Positions 55,362-62,696 of a DNA stretch of 64,000 nt are shown here, in pieces (the first letter of the stretch is position 1; each line of letters starts with the position of its first letter). The notes beneath the pieces were generated by a model. The model did no database searches, was not told the DNA's origin, and saw only the letters and a list, made by a program, of their open reading frames with translations. Position numbers and translations under genes: made by a program. The DNA comes from Propioniciclava coleopterorum (GTDB lineage: Bacteria; Actinomycetota; Actinomycetes; Propionibacteriales; Propionibacteriaceae): positions 2,374,722 through 2,438,721 of the forward strand of contig NZ_CP049865.1 in assembly GCF_011393335.1 (NCBI RefSeq). Reading direction: 5' to 3'.

Positions 55362-55802
55362 ATAGATTTCTGACCCACAGTGTTGATGCTGTAGCCTTTC
55401 GTTTCAACGTCTGTGTTTGCGTTCGAGATGCGCTTCTCAGTTCGGAGCTGCACTTTGTGCGGCGTGAACATCGAGTCGGCTGAAACCAGGAGAAGCACAT
55501 GCAAGCGCGAGTAATCGGTTCCGAGCAGTCGATGGAACGGTGGCCTCCTGGTATCGCAATGCTGACCGCGTGCGTGGACTTGTTCGGTTGATCCGTTCCA
55601 GGACGCTCTCCGGTGTCGCCGAGAGTGAGTCCTCGCCGCCGCTGATGGTTCTCCGTTCCGGAACGTGGTCGAGTTCCGGTTCAACGTCCAGCGTTTGTTG
55701 ACGCAGCGCGTACACGTCTTCTCGTGATCAGATTACTCGGGAGCGGATTCCGATGAGACTGAACTGATCGAGCCCATCCACCCGGAGAGACCTTGATCGA
55801 TC
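55346..55802. other. Low-GC intergenic island segment with no convincing gene
   Basis: 457 bp, distinctly lower in GC than flanking DNA. Short open frames exist on both strands, including one with AGGAGAAGC before ATG 55499, but none shows a family pattern. It contains a short copy of the ychF-end motif (TTCAACGTCTG, 55403-55413) and the longer copy at 55663-55688. Confidence 0.6.
55663..55688 (+). other. Putative attachment-site copy B (displaced original ychF 3' end)
   Basis: ACGTGGTCGAGTTCCGGTTC... encodes VVEFRFNV with the GC-rich codons expected for this genome (TTC CGG TTC AAC GTC), but it is not attached to any gene and has no stop directly after it. This is what is left behind when an element recombines into the end of a gene and supplies its own copy of the end. 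Confidence 0.6.
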
Positions 55803-56336
55803 TCAATAGGGATAGCCGTACCGAATGAGGAGAACGATCGCCGACGCCAGTGAATAGATCAAGAACGTGACGCCGAGCCAGCAGCAAGCCAATCGACTTG
55901 TCTCATACTCGGCTCGCTTCAGGCGCGGAACCATGAGCGCGAGGCCAGTCACTTGGACCGCGGCGAGTCCCAAGTACGACCAATCCTTGAACACCCACGC
56001 CAGGGGCGCAAAATGCACAGCGACACACAGTGCGATCCACCAGCCAAACCACCTGTATCGATGTCGGATCTTCAAGAAGATTGCGCCGGCGCCGATGAAG
56101 ACGCTCATGACGATGAAGATGGCTCCAAAGACCCACCAGTTGCCGTCGTCCAGGGCGCTTGGCGTGTTCCAGTTGCGGCCGACGAGGACTCCAAATGTCG
56201 CGGCAATGATCAACCCGACCGAAGCTCCGACCCACTGTGGAAGTCGAGATTTGGGCGCAGAGTCCTCCTGCGCCATAGCGAACCACACGCACGCCATGAC
56301 TCCGAACAGGGTAATTGCAAATGCCTGATCTCGCAT
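55803..56336 (-). CDS. Multi-helix membrane protein of unknown family in the lower-GC segment
   Basis: About 177 residues from ATG 56334-56336 (a longer start at 56429 is possible). Five hydrophobic helices: FAITLFGVMACVWFAMA, VGASVGLIIAATFGVLV, VFGAIFIVMSVFIGAGAIFL, YRWFGWWIALCVAVHFAPLA and a last one near SLASAIVLLIRYGY. Base composition and codons are less GC-rich than in neighbouring genes, which suggests recent acquisition. No family recognised. Confidence 0.55.
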   Translation of the reverse strand: MRDQAFAITLFGVMACVWFAMAQEDSAPKSRLPQWVGASVGLIIAATFGVLVGRNWNTPSALDDGNWWVFGAIFIVMSVFIGAGAIFLKIRHRYRWFGWWIALCVAVHFAPLAWVFKDWSYLGLAAVQVTGLALMVPRLKRAEYETSRLACCWLGVTFLIYSLASAIVLLIRYGYPY

Positions 56337-56771
56337 GAATTCGGTGATCAACGTTCTCTGTCCGTTCGTCGGTGCGCCTGTACCACATGGCTGGGTTCCA
56401 CGAGGGTGCGGTGAGCAACAGATACTCACGACACACTACCGGCCGTAGCGTGGCCGGTTCCCTGTCAACGCTGGCGCTCATCCTCTGCAGTGCAGTCCCC
56501 TCGCGCCGGCGCTCGAAGGCTGGTCGCCTCGTACCGATATCTGTCTTGGCGCTCTCCGTCGATGAGGTTCCGCGTGCCCTGTGAGCAGAGCGTGGTCGGC
56601 GTCACTCTGGACGAGCTCGACGCGGTTGCGCGCGGTACCTCGATGCCGTCAGCGGTTTCTCTGCGCTCCGGTAGTGCCGGGCGCTCGGTGCGGTGACCGG
56701 CGTCGCGCCCGTCGGGGGCGCGGGACTTGGTTGGCGCTGCCGCAGTGGTCGCCACCATGCACCGTCCGAAG
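56337..56771. other. Non-coding stretch between the membrane protein gene and the iron box
   Basis: No supportable gene. An inverted repeat ACCGGCC/GGCCGGT lies at about 56443-56460. GC rises back towards the genome level after ~56480. Small open frames here overlap on both strands and look like noise. Confidence 0.5.
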
Positions 56772-56790
56772 TAAGGATAGGCTTACCTTA
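56772..56790 (+). promoter_or_regulatory. DtxR/IdeR-type iron box
   Basis: TAAGGATAGGCTTACCTTA, a 19-bp near-palindrome matching the DtxR/IdeR consensus TTAGGTTAGGCTAACCTAA at most positions. Its last base is the A of the start codon at 56790, so iron-loaded repressor would cover the start codon. Confidence 0.88.
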
Positions 56791-57611
56791 TGAGTCGGAA
56801 GAAGAACACGCCGCCCGACCGGCGGTTCATGGTGGCGCACGTCGTTCGCGTCGAGCGGGTGAGCCCGAACTTCGTCCGGGTGACCCTGGGTGGCCTGGAC
56901 GGGCTCGAAGCCTGGGGCGCCGACCACTGGTGCTGACTGTTCTTCACGCGCGACGGGCAGGACGCGCTGAAGCTGCCCACGAGCACCACCGAGCTGGGCT
57001 GGTACCTGCAGTATCTGGCGACGCCGAAGGCGAAGCGACCCTGGGTGCGCGCGTACACGCTGCGGGACTGCAGGCCCGAGGTCGGGGAGGTGGACATCGA
57101 CTTCGTCATCCACGGGCATGACGGTGGGCCCATCGGGCCGGGGACGCGGTTCGCGCTCAGTGCGCGCCCGGGCGATCGGGTCGGGTTCCTCGACCAGGGG
57201 TCCGCTTTCACCCCCGATCACCCCCACGACTGGACGCTGCTGGTGGGCGACGAGACCGCTCTGCCGGCGATCGCGGGCATCTGCCGCGCGCTCCCCGAGG
57301 ACGCACGGGGGATCGCGGTCGTCGAGGTCCCCGCCGCCGAGGATCGCCAGGACTTCCCGGCGCCCGCCGACATGCAGGTCGTCTGGGTGGTGCGAGACGA
57401 GTCGGGCCGACCCGACGAGCGGCCGGGCGAGCTCGCGCTCCGGACGCTGACCTCGGCGGCCCTGCCCGACGGTGACGTGCACGCCCACGCCATCGGCGAG
57501 TCCGCGCTGGCGACGGGAGCGCGCCGCCACCTGGTGCAGGAACGAGGGGTGCCGAAGCGCAACGTCGACTTCGTCGGGTACTGGCGGCACGGCCGGCCGG
57601 CGACCGGCTGA
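56790..57611 (+). pseudogene. Siderophore-interacting protein (ferric-siderophore reductase), interrupted by in-frame TGA
   Basis: Reading from ATG 56790 gives a SIP-family flavin reductase of ~273 codons: RFMVAHVVRVERVSPNFVRV, then DHWC, a TGA at 56934-56936 (codon 49), LFFTRDGQDALK, PWVRAYTLRDC (the RxYT FAD motif), HGHDGGPIGPG, LLVGDETALPAIAGI and YWRHG at the end. Everything past the TGA stays in the same frame and is conserved, so a single CGA-to-TGA change would explain it. A later GTG (57045) could give a truncated product lacking the first beta-barrel strands. Family role: iron release from siderophores. The iron box fits that. Confidence 0.88.
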
Positions 57612-57729
57612 GCCGGCCCAGCGCGGGGCGTCCGCGTGGCCGGTGACCTCCTGAGGGCAGAATGCGCCCGGAGGGCAAGGGTCACGTATTGCCCCGCTAC
57701 GCTCCAGAGGGGGAGCCTGAGGGGGACGC

Positions 57730-58266
57730 ATGAAGCCTTGCCGGTTGCACATCACCGGCGCGAGTGGAGCCGGCACCACCACGCTTGGGCGCGCCCTCGC
57801 GACTGCCTGGTCAGTCCCGCACGCGGACACCGACGACTACTTCTGGGTGCCCACGGCGCCTCCCTACACCACCAAGCGGGCAGCGTCCGGACGACTGCGG
57901 CTCATGGAGGAGCTGTTCCTCCCCCGGGACGCCTGGGTGCTCTCCGGGTCACTGGTCGGCTGGGGCGACCAGCTGGTCGATCGCTTCGACGCCGTCGTGT
58001 TCCTGTCGGTCGACCAGGCTGTCCGAATCGATCGGCTGCACCGGCGCGAGCGGGCCCGCTACGGCGCCGACATCGAGGCCGGGGGCGCGAGCGAGAGGTC
58101 CTATCGGGAGTTCATCGAGTGGGCGAGCGGCTACGAGGATCCCGACTTCGACGGCCGCAGTCGCGTCGAGCACGAAGCATGGCTGGACTCGCTTCCCTGC
58201 CCGGTGCTCCGCCTGGACAGCGCACGTCCGACCGACGAGTTGGTCGCCGCGATCCTGGACGCCTGA
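57730..58266 (+). CDS. Small P-loop kinase (adenylate/shikimate kinase-like fold), unknown substrate
   Basis: 178 residues. The P-loop is GASGAGTTTLGRAL (near residue 10), followed by PHADTDDYFWVPTAPPY, a receptor-like segment typical of the AAA_18/adenylate-kinase-like group. VVFLSVDQAVRIDRLHRRER is the base-binding/lid Arg part. GAGTTTL in place of GSGKST puts a Thr where most kinases have Lys, as in TopJ-like atypical P-loops; many actinobacterial homologues share GTTT. Isolated gene. Confidence 0.75.
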   Translation: MKPCRLHITGASGAGTTTLGRALATAWSVPHADTDDYFWVPTAPPYTTKRAASGRLRLMEELFLPRDAWVLSGSLVGWGDQLVDRFDAVVFLSVDQAVRIDRLHRRERARYGADIEAGGASERSYREFIEWASGYEDPDFDGRSRVEHEAWLDSLPCPVLRLDSARPTDELVAAILDA

Positions 58267-58310
58267 TGACCTGATTCACCGCAGAGCGAACCTCACCGCA
58301 GTGGGAAACA

Positions 58311-58898
58311 TCACCGCAGAGCGAGGGCGTTCTGGATGTAGGCGTCCTCGATGCCCTGCGACGCGGCGAGGTCGCGGAAGAGCGCGATCGAGGCCGGATG
58401 AAGCTCGTAGGTGTCGTCGTAGAGCTCGTCGCCGCGTTGCTCCGACACCTCGAGCCACGCGATCGACAGCTTCAGCAAGCCGCTGATGTCACGCGCGATC
58501 GGCTGCGGGTCCCAGTAGCCCATCCCCTGCACGGCGAAGAACACCTCGCCGTCGACCGACGACGGATCCAGCATGATCGGGTCGCCGCCGCTGTCAGCGA
58601 TGACCAGCATGTTCGGCGGCCAGTCCGCGGCGGGGTCGCCCGTGCGTCCGTCGGTCGCGTAGCCGACCTGCTGACCATCCAAACCGGCGAAGGGATAGAA
58701 GGTGATGTCCTGCCAGATGCTCTCCACAACCGCATCGGCCGGGTTGTGCCGGGTGTAGAACTCACGGGCGTCCGCGCGAGCGAAGCGCCTCTCGACCTGA
58801 TCCGGATCGGTGTCCGCAAGGAACTGAGGAAGCCCGTGGAACTCGACGGCGGTGGTGTTCGCCGTCAGTTCCACGAGGCGCGTGATCAGTTGTTCCAC
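58311..58898 (-). CDS. SMI1/KNR4 (SUKH)-like protein, possible immunity protein
   Basis: About 195 residues from GTG 58896-58898 (AGGAA six bases upstream). The core (WPPNMLVIADSGGDPIMLDP, GEVFFAVQGMGYWDP, ARDISGLLKLSIAWLEVSE) has the layout of SUKH-type proteins, which often neutralise toxins of contact-dependent or polymorphic systems. No toxin gene is adjacent. Family assignment by pattern only. Confidence 0.55.
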   Translation of the reverse strand: MEQLITRLVELTANTTAVEFHGLPQFLADTDPDQVERRFARADAREFYTRHNPADAVVESIWQDITFYPFAGLDGQQVGYATDGRTGDPAADWPPNMLVIADSGGDPIMLDPSSVDGEVFFAVQGMGYWDPQPIARDISGLLKLSIAWLEVSEQRGDELYDDTYELHPASIALFRDLAASQGIEDAYIQNALALR

Positions 58899-59154
58899 GA
58901 GGGTTCCTGTCTGTGAGGGGGGCTGCCCACGGTACGGGGCTCCCGGCTGTGGTCTGGTGATGGTCATTATCGCGTGCCGAAGATCTGCGGACCGGAGCCG
59001 ACCCGTGTGCGCCGGAGCGGCTGGTGGCCGCCGCCGACGGATGCCCACGCTGGGCGCGTCCGGGATGCGGACGCGTCGTGTCGGGTGGTCGTCGGAGACC
59101 GCGAGGATGACGGCAGGCGCGGGCACCCCCGCTCCGCCGCCTGAGAGGAGCACC

Positions 59155-59535
59155 ATGTCCGACGCCACCACCGATCTGATCGGTGCCATCGCCGCCGCGC
59201 TGGCCGAGGACACCGCCGAGGAGGGGTGGGACGCCTTCGCGCTGGTCCTCGTCTTCGGCGACGGCTACCGCAGCACCCACGGCTACGCCTACCCCGCCGA
59301 CGGCTCCATCACGCCGGTCTCGGTCGACTGGGACGACATCGAGGAGCCGCTGCACACCTACCTGGGCGGGTACCTCAAGCCCGGCGACCTGCTGCCCGCC
59401 ACCATGCTGGTCCAGTTCGACCGCACCTCGGGCCAGTACGAGGTGACGTTCGAGGACAAGGACGAGGACCGCTGGCACGCGGGCCCGTCCAACTTCCAGG
59501 AACTGCGCGAGCAACTGCGCCCGAACTTCGCCTAG
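59155..59535 (+). CDS. Small acidic protein, possibly YezG-like immunity family
   Basis: 126 residues, strongly acidic. The segment WDAFALVLVFGDGYRSTHGY followed by SVDWDDIEEPLHTYLG is reminiscent of YezG/DUF600-type immunity proteins. GAGAGGAG precedes ATG 59155. It is followed within a few bases by the AlkD-like gene. Assignment tentative. Confidence 0.45.
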   Translation: MSDATTDLIGAIAAALAEDTAEEGWDAFALVLVFGDGYRSTHGYAYPADGSITPVSVDWDDIEEPLHTYLGGYLKPGDLLPATMLVQFDRTSGQYEVTFEDKDEDRWHAGPSNFQELREQLRPNFA

Positions 59536-59538
59536 CGC

Positions 59539-60276
59539 GTGGCCATGGCCAAGCCCGCTGACCCGGCTGTTCAGGCGGGGCTGGCCGAGGCGGGCACGCT
59601 CGCGCAGATCCTGGCGCTCGACCACGCGGCGCTGCTCGACGCCGTCCTTCCCGAGGCGCCGGAGCCGCTCCGGGCCGCCGTCCGGGACGCCGGCTCGCTG
59701 GGCATCCTCGCGCGGATGCAGGCCGTCGGGGCGGCGCTGCACCACCACCTCGGCCCCGACGCCTGCGCAGGCCTGGCGCGTCATCGGTCCGACACGGTGC
59801 GGGGCTGGGGCTGGTTCGCCCTGGTGGCCGGCCGGCCGTCGGCGTCCGCACCAGATCTGATCGACCTGGTCGTTCCGGCGGCCGACGACGCCCACTTCGG
59901 CGTCCGGGAGTGGGCGTGGCTCTGCGTCCGGGAGCGGCTCGCGGGCGATCTGGACGCCGGCATCCCCGCGCTCGCGGCCCTGACGTCGGACCCGTCCGAG
60001 CGGATCCGCCGGTTCGCCTGCGAGGCGCTGCGGCCCCGTGGGGTGTGGGCCAGGCACATCGCGGCGCTCAAGACCCGCCCGGAGTCGGCGGCGCCGATCC
60101 TCGAGCCGCTCCGGGCCGACGGTTCGCGCTACGTGCAGGACTCGGTCGGCAACTGGATCAACGACGCCGCCAAGACCAGCCCGGAGTGGGCGACGGCGCT
60201 GGCCGCGCGCTGGGCGCAGGAGAGCCCGACGCCGGCGACGCAGCGGATCCTGCGGCGAGGGCTGCGCTCGTTGTGA
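59539..60276 (+). CDS. DNA alkylation repair (AlkD-like) HEAT-repeat protein
   Basis: 245 residues, helical repeats. HFGVREWAWLCVRERLAGDL, DPSERIRRFACEALRPRGVWA and SRYVQDSVGNWINDAAKTSP are the AlkD-type repeat signatures, including the Trp/Asn pair. AlkD excises bulky alkylated bases without base flipping. Start GTG 59539 or ATG 59545 are both possible. It ends in a convergent overlap with a broken minus-strand gene. Confidence 0.82.
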   Translation: MAMAKPADPAVQAGLAEAGTLAQILALDHAALLDAVLPEAPEPLRAAVRDAGSLGILARMQAVGAALHHHLGPDACAGLARHRSDTVRGWGWFALVAGRPSASAPDLIDLVVPAADDAHFGVREWAWLCVRERLAGDLDAGIPALAALTSDPSERIRRFACEALRPRGVWARHIAALKTRPESAAPILEPLRADGSRYVQDSVGNWINDAAKTSPEWATALAARWAQESPTPATQRILRRGLRSL

Positions 60277-61119
60277 GGGGTGCCTCGCGGCGACCCCCGC
60301 GTCTGGAAGCGGTGGCCGGCGCCCAGGGCGATTCGCCCTGCTCGGCCAGCCAGCTGCGGTTCGCGAAGGCGGCCATCACGGCGTCGCGCAGGCGGCGTCC
60401 ACCCTCGGCCCGGTACAGATCCCGATCCTGGAACGGCGAGGCCGGCCGGAAGGGGGCGCTGGCGTGGATACGCTCGGCCAGCCGGTCAGGTACGCGTGGC
60501 CGCCGTCGCGGTGGCCGGCCATCTCGGCGGCGTCCAGCCTGATCAGGACGCTGTCGTCGATCGCCGCGCTGGAGGTGTAGCGGGCGTCCAGGAACAGGGC
60601 GCCCTCCTGCTCGACCAGGAACCAGCGGCCCGGCTCGTGGTCGACGTAGCGCACGCCGGACGCCTCCCGGCGCGCCTGCCCGGGGCCTGCCCACCGCTCG
60701 ACCGGCGGGATCGGCTCCCGCGGACGCCGGCGCGCCTGGTCGGGGGTGTAGTAGGTCAGCAGGGGCTCGCCGCCGCGGACGACGGTGAGGCACGTGACGC
60801 GGCCGCAGTCGGTGCAGGCGGCCTGGCTCTCGGCACGCTCCATCAACCCGGACGCCCCAGCGGCAGCAGGTCGGCCAGCCGCCCGCGGCGAACGCGAACC
60901 GGACGAATCCGCCCTCGACCGGGACGTACGGCGCCCGCAGCCCGGCGAAGTGCGCCGGGTGGCCGAACGCCCGCTCGAGGTCGCCGATCTTGGCGTCGCT
61001 CCCGGCATCCACCCAGGCGCGCAGGTCGGCGTCCGGGAGGCGCAGGACGACCGCGGCGACCGCGCCGTCGTGCGTGACGACCTCGACCCGTGCCGCACGG
61101 GTGGCGTCCGAACCGCCAC
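60158..61119 (-). CDS. Unknown protein broken by at least two frameshifts
   Basis: Three consecutive coding-like segments lie in different frames on the minus strand: LERAFGHPAHFAGLRAPYVP-VEGGFVRFAFAAGG (about 61000-60860); AACTDCGRVTCLTVVRGGEP and GRWFLVEQEGALFLDARYTS (60855-60490); and ERIHASAPFRPASPFQDRDL, NRSWLAEQGE (60485-60330). One added base at the CCCC run 60855-60858 and one at GG 60484-60485 join them. The start lies near 61119 but is not resolved, and the true stop is unclear as the last frame runs into the AlkD-like gene. Two CxxC-type cysteines are visible; no family recognised. Confidence 0.5.
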
Positions 61120-61161
61120 CGCCCCACGAGACTGTCCGCCGACGCCGTTATGCTCGCGGTC

Positions 61162-61746
61162 ATGTCGCGCATGGCCTCAGAACTGACCCGCGTCCGCCCC
61201 GACTGGCCCGCCCTCCCCGACGACCTCGAGCGCGCGTTCGCGTGGCTGGAGGAGCACGGGCACGGACGCGACGCGCCCGCCGGCTTCGTGCTCAGCCCGT
61301 CCCCGGACGCGGCGTGGGCCCCGGCGTTCGTCTCGGGACTGTCGCTGGAGGGCTACTTCGAGCCCGGCACCCCCGGGTACGCGCGGCTGCTGCCGATCGC
61401 CGAGGCGGCCGGGGACGGCTCGCAGGTGCTGCTGTGGCGCGACCCCGAGGACGGGCAGCGCGTCGTCGTGCTGGACTCCGAGGGCTCCGGCCACCTCATC
61501 GCCGACGATGCCCGCGACCTGCTCGTGCTGCTGGGCGTCGGCTACGACGAACTGACCGAGTACAGCCTCGGCGAGCCGCCGGCCGACCCCGTCCCGGAGG
61601 AGGCGCTGGCCGCCTACCGTGCGTGGCTGACCGAGGCGTTCGGCGTCGAGGTGCCCGACGAATGGCCGGCGGTCGGCGACGACGCCTTCACGGCGTGGCT
61701 GGACGCCGAACTCGGCAACGCGCCGGAGCCCGCCCCGAACCCGTAG
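61162..61746 (+). CDS. SMI1/KNR4 (SUKH)-like protein
   Basis: 194 residues. The middle (PIAEAAGDGSQVLLWRDPED, VVVLDSEGSGHLIADDARDL, LLVLLGVGYDELTEY) matches the SMI1/KNR4 pattern of a Gly/Asp turn, central strands and a Leu-rich helix. Start ATG 61162 is chosen; 61150 is an alternative. It is followed after 14 bp by another small gene that may be its partner. Confidence 0.6.
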   Translation: MSRMASELTRVRPDWPALPDDLERAFAWLEEHGHGRDAPAGFVLSPSPDAAWAPAFVSGLSLEGYFEPGTPGYARLLPIAEAAGDGSQVLLWRDPEDGQRVVVLDSEGSGHLIADDARDLLVLLGVGYDELTEYSLGEPPADPVPEEALAAYRAWLTEAFGVEVPDEWPAVGDDAFTAWLDAELGNAPEPAPNP

Positions 61747-61760
61747 CCGGGGGGACCGTC

Positions 61761-62188
61761 ATGCCCGGCGAGGTCAACGACCTGCTGGCGCTGCTGGGAA
61801 CCCCGACGGACCGGACGCGGCGGCGCGGGTGGCGTCCCTGACGGGCGCGTCGATGAAGGCCAAGCTGGCCTCCTCGCGCGTCCCGCTGCGCAAGGTCGGC
61901 ATCGAGGCCGAGTCGGATCGGCACGGCATCTCGACGTTCTGGATCCGGATGACCGACCGCCCGTTCGGCTCCATCGTGCGGACGGCCGGGCCGGCCTACC
62001 CGCGTCCGGACGCGCTGATCGAGGGCCTGGACGCCACCTCGACCCCCGAGGACGCGGTCGCGCTGTTCGGCGAGCCCGAGGCGCAGGGCGCGCTGTTCGT
62101 CTCCTACGTCGTCGGCGGTCGCCACGTGAACCTCGGCTTCGAGGATGGCGTCCTCACGCTCGTCACCCTGATGACGAGGCTGCCCTGA
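61761..62188 (+). CDS. Small unknown protein, frameshifted; possible partner of the SUKH-like gene
   Basis: ATG 61761 starts MPGEVNDLLALLGTP; adding one C at the CCCC run 61801-61804 continues in the frame DAAARVASLTGASMKAKLAS ... PLRKVGIEAESDRHGISTFW, FVSYVVGGRHVNLGFEDGVL, ending at 62188. The corrected protein is ~142 residues. Function unknown; proximity to the SUKH-like gene suggests an immunity-type role, but that is inference. Confidence 0.5.
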
Positions 62189-62366
62189 GCGTCGGCACCA
62201 CCGTGGCCCGAGCCCCGGTCCCCGCGTCCGACCCTGGTGACCTCGCGCACGCCGCACCGTCGCGGTACCGGCGGCGCGCGGACCGGGGGCGGGCGATGAG
62301 CGATGAGCCCTGGCTGACGGGGCGGATCCCCGGCGCCTGGACGCCCCCGGCCGCTAGGCTCCCGGC

Positions 62367-62621
62367 ATGGCTCTTTCGCGTGACGTGATGATCGAGATCC
62401 TGGCCGAGGCGGACCCGGTCGGCCTCATCGCCACGGGCGCGCCGCGCGACGAGTACGCCCGCGAGGCGGACGCCATCCTGGAGCTCACCGGGGTGCCCAC
62501 GCTCACCGAGATCACCGGCATCTTCGGGGTCAGCTTCGGCGACCCCGGCGCCTGCCAGCGCGAGACCGCCCGCTGGATCGTCGACGAGATGGTCGACCGC
62601 GGGGCGGACTTCTCCGCCTGA
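62367..62621 (+). CDS. Small DUF1871-like protein
   Basis: 84 residues. IEILAEADPVGLIATGAPRDEYAREADAIL resembles the DUF1871 pattern (a DPxGL ... GAPxDEYxxEA core), a family of small cytosolic proteins found near immunity genes. ATG 62367 is the first of the conserved frame. Upstream 62189-62366 shows nothing else. Confidence 0.5.
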   Translation: MALSRDVMIEILAEADPVGLIATGAPRDEYAREADAILELTGVPTLTEITGIFGVSFGDPGACQRETARWIVDEMVDRGADFSA

Positions 62622-62696
62622 GGCGCGCGTCGGGCTTCGTCCCCACGGCGCGCCGTTGACGCATCGGCGGCGCCCTGCTTTCCTTCACAAGGGGAA

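Noticed and set aside
55352-55715. Two overlapping minus-strand frames in the ychF scar region as genes
   Set aside because: Neither has a recognisable motif, ribosome site or coding-like composition, and they overlap each other and the att-like copies.
56934-56936. Selenocysteine reading of the SIP TGA
   Set aside because: SIP-family proteins are not selenoproteins, no SECIS-like structure was noticed, and an Arg codon CGA differing by one base is the simpler explanation.
62203-62388. Short plus-strand frame before the DUF1871-like gene
   Set aside because: Low-complexity Arg/Pro peptide ending inside the next gene, without a ribosome site.
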